Positions 25,869-34,461 of a stretch of 64,000 bases of DNA are shown here, piece by piece. Both the position numbers and the translations under genes were made by a program. The stretch covers positions 837,299-901,298 of the forward strand of contig NZ_LWKZ01000024.1 in NCBI RefSeq assembly GCF_001905005.1. The letters are read 5' to 3'. The notes under the pieces were generated by a model that did not search any database, was not told where the DNA came from, and worked only from the letters and a program-made list of their open reading frames with translations. Origin of the DNA: Streptomyces sp. CB02923. GTDB lineage: Bacteria > Actinomycetota > Actinomycetes > Streptomycetales > Streptomycetaceae. Numbering within the stretch: the stretch's first letter is position 1; each line of letters begins with the position of its first letter.

Positions 25869-26795
25869 ATGACCGAGTTGGTCATCCGCGCGCTCACCGA
25901 GAGCGACGCGTTTCTGTTCGACACGCTGGACGACCCCACCGCGCACCTCGTCGGCCACCTGCCGTTCGGCCGCCGCTACACGACCTTCGCCCAGGGCGGC
26001 CAGTACCGCCCGGAGTGGACGTGGGTCGCACTGCGCGACGGTGTGGTGGTGGCCCGTGCCGCCTGGTGGGCCGGGCCGGACGACGCCCGGCCGGTCGCCC
26101 TGGACTGGTTCGATTTCGCGCCGGGCGAGTCGGACGCCGCCGTCCGGCTGCTGCGCGCCGCGCCCCTGCACGCCGAGTACGTGCTGCAACTGCCGCCCGG
26201 CTGGCGGGAGCAGCCCGCGGTACGGGACGCCGCCCGCGCCCGTACGGACGCGGCTGCCGCCGCCGGGCTCGTACCGCTCGTCGAACGGTTCCGCTACACC
26301 TGGACGCCCGACTGCGGGCTCCCGGAGGCGCCGGGGCGGCTGGTGTTCCGTCCCGAGCCCGACGACGGGGTGATCCTGGACATTCTGCGGCGCGTCGAGA
26401 CCGGCTCGCTGGACGCCCACGCCCGGCAGGCCATCGCCGAGGGCGGCATCGAGCAGGCCGCCCAGGAGGAGCTGGACTTCTTCCGCTGGTGCCCGTCGCC
26501 GCGCGACTGGTGGCGGGTCGCCTGGACGGCCGACCCCGGGCGGGGCGGCGAGGTCGTCGGGCTGCACGTGCCGGCCCGCAACCTCCAGGCACCGGTCATC
26601 GGGTTCATCGGCATCGTGCCGGAGCAGCGCGGCCGGGGGTACGGCTACGACCTGCTCGTCGACTGCACCCGGCACCTCGCGGCGTCGGGCGCGGAAAAGA
26701 TCATCGGCGAAACGGACCAGCCGAACGTCCCGATGGCGGCGGCTTTCGCCAAGGCGGGCTATCCGATGACACAGGAGCGTGCATTCTTCGTCTGA
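25869..26795 (+). CDS. GNAT family N-acetyltransferase
   Basis: 308 residues, roughly twice a single GNAT domain. The C-terminal half has the acetyl-CoA motif A: GFIGIVPEQRGRGYGYDLL followed by the helix and EKIIGETDQPNVPMAAAFAKAGY. The N-terminal half looks like a degenerate second GNAT-like unit (TWVALRDGVVVARAAWW). The ribosome site is agagga. The acceptor substrate is unknown. The gene sits directly before treZ with a 49-base gap, so they may be cotranscribed. A possible leader peptide lies upstream. Confidence 0.88.
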   Translation: MTELVIRALTESDAFLFDTLDDPTAHLVGHLPFGRRYTTFAQGGQYRPEWTWVALRDGVVVARAAWWAGPDDARPVALDWFDFAPGESDAAVRLLRAAPLHAEYVLQLPPGWREQPAVRDAARARTDAAAAAGLVPLVERFRYTWTPDCGLPEAPGRLVFRPEPDDGVILDILRRVETGSLDAHARQAIAEGGIEQAAQEELDFFRWCPSPRDWWRVAWTADPGRGGEVVGLHVPARNLQAPVIGFIGIVPEQRGRGYGYDLLVDCTRHLAASGAEKIIGETDQPNVPMAAAFAKAGYPMTQERAFFV

Positions 26796-26844
26796 GGACG
26801 GGCGGAGCCTTCTCCGTCCGACCGCCGGACGAAGGAGGACTGCC

Positions 26845-28746
26845 GTGCTCTTCGAGGTGTGGGCGCCGAACGCCGGACAGGTCGCGCTCCAGTTCGCCAC
26901 GCCCCGCGGCCGGGCCGCGGACGGCGGGGCGCAGGAGGAGGGCGAGGGGTACGCCCTGACGACGGGGCACGCCGCGGTGACGGGGCGTGCCCCCATGGGG
27001 CGGGTGCCCGCCGAGCACGTCCCCATGGAGCGCGACCCCGGCCGCGCGGGCTGGTGGCGGGCCGACGCCCCGGCCCGCCACGGGGACCGCTACGGCTTCC
27101 GCCTCGACGGCGGTCCGCTCCTGCCCGACCCGCGCTCGGCCCGGCAGCCCGAGGGGCCGGACGGGCCGAGCGCGGTCGTCGAGCACGCCCGGTTCGCCTG
27201 GCGGCACGACTGGCCCGGCCGTCCCCTGCCGGGCGCGGTCCTGTACGAGCTGCACACGGGGACGTTCACCGGTGCGGGTACCTTCGACGCGGCCGTCGAA
27301 CGCCTGCCGCACCTCGCCGCGCTGGGCGTCACCCATCTCGCGCTGATGCCGGTGTGCCCGTTTCCCGGGACGCACGGCTGGGGGTACGAGGGCGTCGCCC
27401 CCTGGGCCGTACACGAGCCGTACGGCGGTCCGGACGGGCTCAAGCGCCTGGTCGACGCCGCCCACGGGCACGGCCTGGGCGTCGTCTTGGACGTGGTGCA
27501 CAACCATCTCGGCCCGTCCGGCAATCATCTGCCCTCCTTCGGGCCGTACTTCACGGAGACCCACCACACGCCGTGGGGCTCCGCGGTGAACCTCGACGCG
27601 GCCGGGTCGGACGAGGTCCGTGCGTACTTCATCGAGAGCGCGCTCGCCTGGCTGCGCGACTACCGGATCGACGGCCTGCGCCTCGATGCCGTACATGCCC
27701 TGATCGACACCCGGGCCCGCCATTTCCTGGCCGACCTGTCCGCCGCCGTCGACGCCCTCGCCACACACCTGCGGCGCCCGCTGTTCCTGATCGCCGAGTC
27801 CGACCTTAACGATCCGCGCACCATCGCCCCGCGCGCGGGCGGCGGGCACGGCCTGCACGCCCAGTGGAACGACGACTTCCATCACAGTCTGCACACCGCG
27901 CTGACCGGCGAGTCCCAGGGCTACTACGCCGACTTCGCCCGCGCGCCGCTCGCCGCCCTCGCCAAGACGCTGACCGGCGGCTTCTTCCACGACGGTACGT
28001 ATTCCAGCTTCCGCGGCCGTCGGCACGGCAGTCCGCTGGACCGGCGTGCCACCGGCGCCCACCGGCTGCTGGCCTATGCCCAGACGCACGACCAGATCGG
28101 CAACCGGGCGCTGGGGGACCGGTCGGCCGCCGGTCTCTCCCCCGGTCTCGTCGCCTGCGGGGCCGCGCTGGTGCTGTGTTCGCCGTTCACGCCGATGCTG
28201 TTCATGGGCGAGGAGTGGGCGGCCCGTACGCCCTGGCAGTTCTTCACCGATCACACGGACCCGGAGCTGGCCGCGGCGGTACGCGACGGGCGCCGCCGCG
28301 AGTTCGCCGAACACGGCTGGCGGGAGTCGGAGATCCCGGACCCGCAGGACCCGGCGACCCGGGACCGCTCCTGTCTGGACTGGTCGGAGCCGGAGCGCGA
28401 GCCGCACGCCGCGCTGCTGGCCTGGTACCGCGCCCTGCTCTCGGTGCGGGCGGCGCACCCGTCGCTCACCGATCCGGACATGACGCGGTCCCGGGTCACG
28501 TACGACGAGGAGGCCCGCTGGCTGTCCCTGCGGCGCGGCCCGGTGCGGGTGGTGGTGCGTCTCGGCGGGGACGGCACGGGCACGGCCGGGGTGCCGGGCG
28601 GGAGCGCGCGGGCGCGGGTGCTGGTGGCGTGGCCGTCCGGGCCGGACGCGGTGGCGGCCGGCCCGGACGGCGTCCTGCGACTGCCGCCCGAGTCGGCCGC
28701 GGTGCTGCTGGATCCGGAAGCGCCGCCGGAGCCGGAAGCGGGCTGA
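26845..28746 (+). CDS. treZ: Malto-oligosyltrehalose trehalohydrolase TreZ
   Basis: 633 residues from GTG 26845 with gaaggagga upstream. It cleaves trehalose from maltooligosyl trehalose made by TreY. The N-terminal E-set domain (LFEVWAPNAGQVAL) contains an extra Gly/Glu-rich stretch (about 25-65). The GH13_10 barrel shows VLYELHTGTFT, THLALMPVCPFPG, VVLDVVHNHLGPSGN, nucleophile Asp in IDGLRLDAVHAL, acid Glu in LIAESDLNDPR and Asp in THDQIGNRALG. LFMGEEWAA is also characteristic. With treY and glgX it completes the glycogen-to-trehalose route. Confidence 0.95.
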   Translation: MLFEVWAPNAGQVALQFATPRGRAADGGAQEEGEGYALTTGHAAVTGRAPMGRVPAEHVPMERDPGRAGWWRADAPARHGDRYGFRLDGGPLLPDPRSARQPEGPDGPSAVVEHARFAWRHDWPGRPLPGAVLYELHTGTFTGAGTFDAAVERLPHLAALGVTHLALMPVCPFPGTHGWGYEGVAPWAVHEPYGGPDGLKRLVDAAHGHGLGVVLDVVHNHLGPSGNHLPSFGPYFTETHHTPWGSAVNLDAAGSDEVRAYFIESALAWLRDYRIDGLRLDAVHALIDTRARHFLADLSAAVDALATHLRRPLFLIAESDLNDPRTIAPRAGGGHGLHAQWNDDFHHSLHTALTGESQGYYADFARAPLAALAKTLTGGFFHDGTYSSFRGRRHGSPLDRRATGAHRLLAYAQTHDQIGNRALGDRSAAGLSPGLVACGAALVLCSPFTPMLFMGEEWAARTPWQFFTDHTDPELAAAVRDGRRREFAEHGWRESEIPDPQDPATRDRSCLDWSEPEREPHAALLAWYRALLSVRAAHPSLTDPDMTRSRVTYDEEARWLSLRRGPVRVVVRLGGDGTGTAGVPGGSARARVLVAWPSGPDAVAAGPDGVLRLPPESAAVLLDPEAPPEPEAG

Positions 28747-28786
28747 CGGGCCGCCCGGACGGCGCAGCCGGGGCGCTTCTGGCGGA

Positions 28787-29320
28787 TCAGCGCGCGAACT
28801 CCGCCACGAACGTGTCGCAGAACGCCTTGAGGTCGTCCGGCTTGCGGCTGGTGATCAGCGTGTTGGGGCCGCCGGTGCAGACCTTGACCTGCTCGTCCAC
28901 CCAGGTGCCGCCGGCGTTCTCGATGTCCGTGCGCAGGCTCGGCCAGGACGTCAGCGTACGGTCGCGCACCACGTCCGCCTCGATCAGCGTCCACGGCGCG
29001 TGGCAGATCGCCGCCACCGGCTTGCCCGCGTCGAAGAAGCCGCGGGCGAACGCCACGGCCTTCGCGTCCAGCCGCAGCGCGTCCGGGTTGGCGACGCCGC
29101 CGGGCAGCACCAGCCCGTCGAAGTCGGCGACCTGTGCCTGGTCCACGGTCTGGTCGACGGGGAAGGTGTCCGCCTTGTCCAGGTGGTGGTACGCCTGGAC
29201 GCGGCCGGACCCGGTGGAGACCAGCTTCGGGGTGCCGCCCGCGTCGATCACCGCCTGCCACGGTTCGGTCAGCTCGACCTGCTCGATGCCTTCGGGTGCT
29301 ACGAGAAACGCCACCTGCAT
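28787..29320 (-). CDS. DJ-1/PfpI family protein (type 1 glutamine amidotransferase-like)
   Basis: 177 residues. The start at 29320 (MQVAFLVAPEGIEQ) is chosen because aaagg lies 9 bases upstream; ATG 29329 is in frame too. It has the PfpI pattern: FDGLVLPGGVANPD, the nucleophile elbow AICHAPWTLIEA with Cys, and VVRDRTLTSWPSLRTDIENAGGTWVDE. Members act as glyoxalases/deglycases or stress chaperones. It is divergent from the PucR regulator gene, leaving 215 bases between them that probably hold both promoters. Confidence 0.92.
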   Translation of the reverse strand: MQVAFLVAPEGIEQVELTEPWQAVIDAGGTPKLVSTGSGRVQAYHHLDKADTFPVDQTVDQAQVADFDGLVLPGGVANPDALRLDAKAVAFARGFFDAGKPVAAICHAPWTLIEADVVRDRTLTSWPSLRTDIENAGGTWVDEQVKVCTGGPNTLITSRKPDDLKAFCDTFVAEFAR

Positions 29321-29523
29321 GCCGCTCATCCTTTGCGTTCGTCTTGCGTGCGAAGGGGTGTTCCCTTTGCGGTCTGCTTGTCGCATCCCCGGCCGCAAGC
29401 GGGTAAAAACGTGCCAAATGGGATGTGATGCGTACCCGGAAAGCGGGTACCGGGATACGTCGCCCCGCAAACGGAGCAACCCGGCTTTGCTGGACCGGCC
29501 GTCCACCAGGCCTTCACCTCATA

Positions 29524-29534
29524 GACACTGTGTC
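29524..29534. promoter_or_regulatory. 11-bp inverted repeat next to the PucR start
   Basis: GACAC-T-GTGTC lies one base before the ATG of the PucR-family gene. Its position suits autoregulation or control of translation start. Binding is inferred only from symmetry and location. Confidence 0.4.
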
Positions 29535-29535
29535 C

Positions 29536-31077
29536 ATGCCTCTTCGTATCACCGACCTCCTCGCCCGGCCCGCGCTGAACCTGTCGGTGACCTACGACGT
29601 CCCGGCCGGGCTGCTGGACCGTACCGTCGAGGCCGCCACCGTCTCCGACCTGCTGCACCCGGGGAAGTGGCTGCAGGGCGGCGAGCTGCTGATGACGATC
29701 GGCCTGGTGCTGCCGATGGAACCGGCCGCCTGCCGGGCGTACGTCCGCGACGTGACCGAGGGCGGCGCGGCCTGCCTCGCCCTCGGACTCGGCACCGGGC
29801 TCCCGCACCAGGAAGCCCCCGCGCCCCTGGTCGACGCCGCACGCGAAGCGGCCCTGCCGCTGCTCACCGTGCCCGACGAGGTGCCCTTCATCGCGGTCAC
29901 CAAAGCCGTGTTCGACGCGCGCGCCGACGAGCAGCGCACCGTGCTCCAGCGGGCCTTCGCGACACAGCGGCGGCTGACCGCGGCGGCGACGGACAGCGGG
30001 CTGCAGCCGACGCTGGAGGAATGGACCGCCGCCACCGGCATCGGCGCCGCGGTGCTCGATCCGCTCGGGCGGCTGCTCGCCACCGGCGGCGGCCGGCCGG
30101 CCCCGTCCCCGGCAGCGGCGCGCGACCTCGTCGAACGGGTCGCCGCACGCGGCCTGCGCGGCAGCGCGTCCAGCACGGCCGGCGGCCGCCAGCTGGAGGT
30201 GCAGCCCCTCGGCGCCCGGCGGCTGCGCGGCCTGCTGCTGCTCACCGGCAGCCCGGACGCCGCCGCCCGCGCCGTCGTCCCCGGCCTGGTCTCCCTGCTC
30301 TCGCTGGAGCTGGAACGCCGCCACCTGATGGACGAACCGGAGCGGCGCCGCAGGTCGGCGCTGCTCGCCGAGCTGCTGTCCGACGAAGAAGGCCCGGCGG
30401 GCCGGGCCCGCGACATCCTGGCCGCCGTCGGGCTGCACGACGACCGGGTGCGCGGCGTCGTGGTCGAACCCCCGGCCGCCGGCCCCGCGGACAACGGCCC
30501 CCACGACGTCGCCGCCGACCTGGCGCTGGCCGTACCCGGCGGCCTGATCCGGGTCGCGGCGAGCGGGCTCGTCGAGGCCGTGGTGGGCGCGGGCCTGGAC
30601 GTACGGGACGTGCTCGGCCGGTTCGCGCCCCGCTGCCCGGCCGGTATCGGCCCGCTCGCCCCGCCGGACGCGGTACGGGTCTCGCTGCGGCAGGCGGCGG
30701 GGCTGCTCGGCGTCAGCCGGGCGAGCGGGGTGCCCGAGGAGGCCCGGCAGAGCGCGGCCAGCCGACTGCTCCTGGACCTCGGTGACCGCCGTACGCTGCA
30801 CGGTTACGCCGACGCCGTGCTCGGCCCGCTCGATCTCGCCGACCACGGCGAGGAGTTGCTGACGACGCTCGCGGCCTGGCTGGAGACCGGCGGCGCGTGG
30901 GACGCCACCAGCCGCCGCCTCGGCGTGCACCGGCACACCGTACGCAACCGGCTAGACAAGGCGATGGACCTGACGGGGCGCCGGCTCGACGACCCCGACG
31001 ACCGTTTCGACCTGTGGCTGGCCACCCGCATCCGGCGCGGCGGCGACGTACCGTCGGGCGGCGCGGCACGGCCCTGA
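29536..31077 (+). CDS. PucR family transcriptional regulator
   Basis: 513 residues from ATG 29536 (MPLRITDLLARPALNLSV), the usual start for this family. The N-terminal purine-catabolism domain (about 1-125) includes GLGTGLPHQEAPAPLVDAA. The middle has a weakly conserved GGDEF-like or linker region. The C-terminal HTH_30 reads LAAWLETGGAWDATSRRLGVHRHTVRNRL. PucR proteins regulate purine, amino-acid or polyamine catabolism. The target is not evident; the divergent PfpI-like gene is the nearest candidate. Confidence 0.92.
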   Translation: MPLRITDLLARPALNLSVTYDVPAGLLDRTVEAATVSDLLHPGKWLQGGELLMTIGLVLPMEPAACRAYVRDVTEGGAACLALGLGTGLPHQEAPAPLVDAAREAALPLLTVPDEVPFIAVTKAVFDARADEQRTVLQRAFATQRRLTAAATDSGLQPTLEEWTAATGIGAAVLDPLGRLLATGGGRPAPSPAAARDLVERVAARGLRGSASSTAGGRQLEVQPLGARRLRGLLLLTGSPDAAARAVVPGLVSLLSLELERRHLMDEPERRRRSALLAELLSDEEGPAGRARDILAAVGLHDDRVRGVVVEPPAAGPADNGPHDVAADLALAVPGGLIRVAASGLVEAVVGAGLDVRDVLGRFAPRCPAGIGPLAPPDAVRVSLRQAAGLLGVSRASGVPEEARQSAASRLLLDLGDRRTLHGYADAVLGPLDLADHGEELLTTLAAWLETGGAWDATSRRLGVHRHTVRNRLDKAMDLTGRRLDDPDDRFDLWLATRIRRGGDVPSGGAARP

Positions 31078-31171
31078 CGACCGCCCCGGCGCCCGCGTGC
31101 GGACACAGGTGTGGGCAACAGCCCACCCCCCGGCGTGTCCCCGGCCGGGTCTTCTGTCCTACCGTCAGGTC

Positions 31172-32077
31172 ATGCAGATCCCATGCTCCGAAGGAGACCG
31201 CACCGCCGAGGCCGACCGCGCAGGGTCCGCGCCGGGCAAGCTGATGGCCATTGCCGACCTGCACATCCGCTACGAGGAGAACCGCGCGATCGTCGAGCGG
31301 CTGCGCCCCGCGTCGGACGCCGACTGGCTGCTGGTGGCCGGGGACATCGGTGAGTACGTCGCGGACATCCGCTGGGCGCTCACCGTCCTCAGCAGCCGCT
31401 TCGCCAAGGTGATCTGGGTACCCGGCAACCACGAGCTGTGGACCCCGTCCAACGACCCCGTGCAGCTGCGCGGCGTCCGGCGCTACGAACACCTGGTGGA
31501 GATCTGCCGGGAACTGGGCGTCCTGACCCCCGAGGACCCCTACCCGGTCTGGGAGGGCGAAGGCGGCCCGGCCGTCATCGCCCCGCTCTTCGCCCTGTAC
31601 GACTACACCTTCCGCCCGCCCGGCACCTACACCAAGGACGCGGCCCTGGCCGTCGCCGAAGAGGCCGGGGTGGTCTGCACCGACGAGTTCTTCCTGCACC
31701 CGGACCCGTACCCGACCAGGGAGGCGTGGTGCCGGGCCCGGGTGGCGGCCACCGAGGCCCGGCTCGCCGAGATCCCCACGGACCTGCCCACGGTGCTCGT
31801 CAACCACTGGCCGATCGTCCGCGAGCCCACCGAGCCGCTGTGGCACCCCGAGTTCGCCCTGTGGTGCGGCACCACGGCCACCGCCGACTGGCCCCGCCGC
31901 TTCCGTGCGGCCAGTGTCGTCTACGGCCACCTGCACATCCCGCGCACCATCGAGGTGGACGGCATCCCGCACGTGGAGGTGTCCCTGGGCTACCCGCGCG
32001 AGTGGCGCCGCCGCAAGGCGGCACCGGGACAGCTGGTGCAGATCCTGCCGGCGGTGGCGCGGGCGCCGCAGTTCTGA
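31172..32077 (+). CDS. Metallophosphoesterase, calcineurin-like
   Basis: 301 residues from ATG 31172. The metal-binding blocks are all present: IADLHI (D, H), VAGDIGEYV (GD), VPGNHELW (GNHE), VNHWPI (H) and YGHLHIPR (GHxH). Length is typical of the streptomycete form. I recall this family lying next to a phosphopantetheinyl transferase gene in several Streptomyces; here that neighbour is absent and the GTPase/kinase cluster begins instead. Confidence 0.92.
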   Translation: MQIPCSEGDRTAEADRAGSAPGKLMAIADLHIRYEENRAIVERLRPASDADWLLVAGDIGEYVADIRWALTVLSSRFAKVIWVPGNHELWTPSNDPVQLRGVRRYEHLVEICRELGVLTPEDPYPVWEGEGGPAVIAPLFALYDYTFRPPGTYTKDAALAVAEEAGVVCTDEFFLHPDPYPTREAWCRARVAATEARLAEIPTDLPTVLVNHWPIVREPTEPLWHPEFALWCGTTATADWPRRFRAASVVYGHLHIPRTIEVDGIPHVEVSLGYPREWRRRKAAPGQLVQILPAVARAPQF

Positions 32078-32261
32078 CGAGAGGGCGTCCCAGCCGCCGA
32101 CATGACCGAGCCGCCGAACTGCGGGCCGCGGGCGAGCCCGGGAGCGCGGCAGCTGCGCATAGTTGCCACGGTAGGAACGAAGTTCCGGAAATCCGCCCGT
32201 GGTGCGAAGACTTCTGCTGGGATGGATGCCACACGTTCGGTTGTGATCGCGGGGGCGCACG
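32078..32261. promoter_or_regulatory. Control region ahead of the GAP1/GTPase cluster
   Basis: 184 bases. It contains ggaac-gaa-gttcc (32174-32186) overlapping the palindrome TTCCGGAA (32183-32190), with a TTGCCA hexamer at 32163 that could be a -35. I could not find a matching -10 at the right distance, so the promoter is tentative. The inverted repeat is a candidate operator for the eight-gene unit. Confidence 0.35.
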
Positions 32262-34460
32262 GTGGGGTTGGAGTTCGGGCACCATCTGGGCCTGTCCGGA
32301 GCAGTGTCCGGCCTGCCACTGTCTCCGCTCGTGCCGCGCTATGGGGAGCTCGTCGCTCTGCAGCGCGGCCTCGGCCTGCGGCATCTCGGAGAGGCGTTCA
32401 CCCCCGACGGGGCCCACCTGGGCGTACTGGACGGGGTGTTCATCTCCCGTCGGCCCCGCGCACGACAGCGGGTCGGTTCCCACGAGCTCCAGCAGGCGTC
32501 AGTGCGCACCCCGGACGCAGCACTTCTTCTGCGCGCCTTGGAGTATGTGCACGCCCGCCACCCCGCGGCATTGCGCCAAGTGCTCCTGTACCAGCTGACC
32601 GAATTGCTGCAGAACCACCGTCAAGGCGGAGACGCCGCCACGGCCGTCGCACTTGGTGTCGATCCCGGCGAAGCCCGGGCACTGGTCCGAGCGGCCCGTG
32701 CCCTTCCCCGCTTGTCACCTGTGCAGCGGGCTGCCGCACAGGGGCTGGAGGACGAGTGGGAACACCGGCGTCTGCACACCGCCGGCCGGCTCGTCCAGGA
32801 ACTCTCGTGCGCCGCCGGACACGACCCCTGGCTGAACCGGCGCATCCGGCAGGTCACCACGACCCTGCGGCAAACAACGGGGATACTCACTGCCGCGGTC
32901 CGGCTGGAGGGCGAGGGAGAGCCGGAAGCGGCCGGTCGCCTCTATCTGTCCGCCGCGCGGCTGGCCTGCGACGATCCCGACGCGCTGCGCGGTCTCGTCC
33001 GCACCTGCCCCGGTGTGGCGGCCACCGGCCCGCCGACTGCCCGGCTCGGAACGGACTCGGTGACCCTGACCTGGCACACCACCTCGGACGTACGGGCGTG
33101 GCGGGTCGTCCGGTTCACCGCCCCGGAGGAGTCACCGGTCGTACTTGCCGACACGGCGGACGGTTGCTACGAAGACCGCCGGCCACCGCTCGGCAGCGAG
33201 GTCTGCTACGCGATCCTGCCGATGCGCGACCAGCTCATCGACGGCCCGCCCCTGGTGTCCGTACGCTTCCTCGCCACCCCGGAAGTGGCAGGTCTGCGGC
33301 TCACCGAGGGACCGGAGCGCCTTGCCGCCACCTGGGCCCGCCCGCCCGGAGCCACCGCTGTCAGCGCCATGCTGACCGGGCCGGGCGGGCGGACTGCCGA
33401 GGCCGACACACACGACGAGGGCTTCACCGCCCGGACGCTGCCCCCCGGCACGTACCGGGCCCGGGTCAGCTGCCACTACCGTTCGGCAGCGGGCCAAGAC
33501 GTCCGTTCCCCCGGCATCGAGGTCCGGCACACGGTCCGCCCCTGGCCGGATCCCTTACGGTCGCTGGCCGCCGCCGCGCAGAGCGGTGGTGTGCGCTTCA
33601 CCTGGTCCGGCGGGGCAGGCGCCGACGTGCGCCTGGTCGAATGGCCCGGTGCCGCTCCGGAACCGGGTGCGGGCTTCATCCCCTCGTCCCGTGTGCTGCC
33701 CGAACCGCTGGCCTGGCCGTCCGCCGAGGGGAACGCCGGGGTACTGCTGCCACCGGTCGGCACCGCCCGGGTGACCGCCGTGGCGGTGCTTGGCGACCGA
33801 GCCGTGGCCGGGCCGAGCATCCGCATCGAGGTGCCGCCTCCGGTGACCGGGTTCCACGCGGCACGCACCACTGGCGGACTGGCCCGGGTCACCTTCGACT
33901 GGCCCGAGGACACCGGCCGGGTCACGGTGGTCCGGGAACAGGACGGGTGCCGTGACGCGTACCCGGTCACCCGCAGCGTGTTCCTGCGCGAAGGGCTGCG
34001 CATTCCCGTCGGCCCGTCGGCCGTACATCTGAGTGCGGTCGCCGAAGCCCGCGCGGCGGATACGACGGTGGTCCGCACCGCCGGTGCCGAGGTGGTGCTC
34101 GGCGCGGACATCGCCATCGCCTACCGGATCGTGCCCAGGCCGCGCCGTCCGCTGCGCCGGAGGTCCGCCACCGTACGGGTCACACTGACCTGCCCCGACG
34201 GTGAAGCCGTCACCGACCTGCCGGAATTCGTCCTGGTGGCACGCGGGGGCACACGGGATCCGGTCCGTCCGGCCCACCCCGCCGACGGTGCCACCGTACT
34301 GCAGGTGAGCGGCGAGGAACTGCGCACCGCCGGCGCCGTGGAACGCGAGCTGCCTGCCGGAGACCGGCCCCCGTTCGCCCTGCGCGGCTTCCTGCTCGGC
34401 GGCAACGCCACCTCCGTACGTCTCGACGAACCCTCTCCCGCAACTCTGGTGGTCCGCTGA
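32262..34460 (+). CDS. Large protein with N-terminal helical region and Fn3-like repeats
   Basis: 732 residues from GTG 32262. Residues 1-260 are mostly helical (ALEYVHARHPAALRQVLLYQLTELL and later Arg/Ala-rich helices) with no recognised domain. From about 265 onward, beta-rich segments of 80-100 residues repeat. They show fibronectin type III-like features such as SVTLTWHTTSDVRAWRVVR, VRFTWSGGAGADVRLVEW and ARVTFDWPEDTGRVTVVRE. No signal peptide or membrane span is seen, so it appears cytoplasmic. It is the first gene of the cluster, two bases before the GTPase ATG. A sensor or adaptor role is inferred from position; function is otherwise unknown. Confidence 0.8.
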   Translation: MGLEFGHHLGLSGAVSGLPLSPLVPRYGELVALQRGLGLRHLGEAFTPDGAHLGVLDGVFISRRPRARQRVGSHELQQASVRTPDAALLLRALEYVHARHPAALRQVLLYQLTELLQNHRQGGDAATAVALGVDPGEARALVRAARALPRLSPVQRAAAQGLEDEWEHRRLHTAGRLVQELSCAAGHDPWLNRRIRQVTTTLRQTTGILTAAVRLEGEGEPEAAGRLYLSAARLACDDPDALRGLVRTCPGVAATGPPTARLGTDSVTLTWHTTSDVRAWRVVRFTAPEESPVVLADTADGCYEDRRPPLGSEVCYAILPMRDQLIDGPPLVSVRFLATPEVAGLRLTEGPERLAATWARPPGATAVSAMLTGPGGRTAEADTHDEGFTARTLPPGTYRARVSCHYRSAAGQDVRSPGIEVRHTVRPWPDPLRSLAAAAQSGGVRFTWSGGAGADVRLVEWPGAAPEPGAGFIPSSRVLPEPLAWPSAEGNAGVLLPPVGTARVTAVAVLGDRAVAGPSIRIEVPPPVTGFHAARTTGGLARVTFDWPEDTGRVTVVREQDGCRDAYPVTRSVFLREGLRIPVGPSAVHLSAVAEARAADTTVVRTAGAEVVLGADIAIAYRIVPRPRRPLRRRSATVRVTLTCPDGEAVTDLPEFVLVARGGTRDPVRPAHPADGATVLQVSGEELRTAGAVERELPAGDRPPFALRGFLLGGNATSVRLDEPSPATLVVR

Positions 34461-34461
34461 C

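Noticed and set aside
29425..29535. Longer N-terminus for the PucR gene (start at 29425)
   Set aside because: Added residues are unconserved; MPLRITDLLARPALNL at 29536 is the family-typical start.
32102..33955. Rightward 617-codon frame starting MTEPPNCG, considered as a remnant phosphopantetheinyl transferase
   Set aside because: No transferase motifs; most of it overlaps the Fn3-like protein gene in another frame and has shadow composition.
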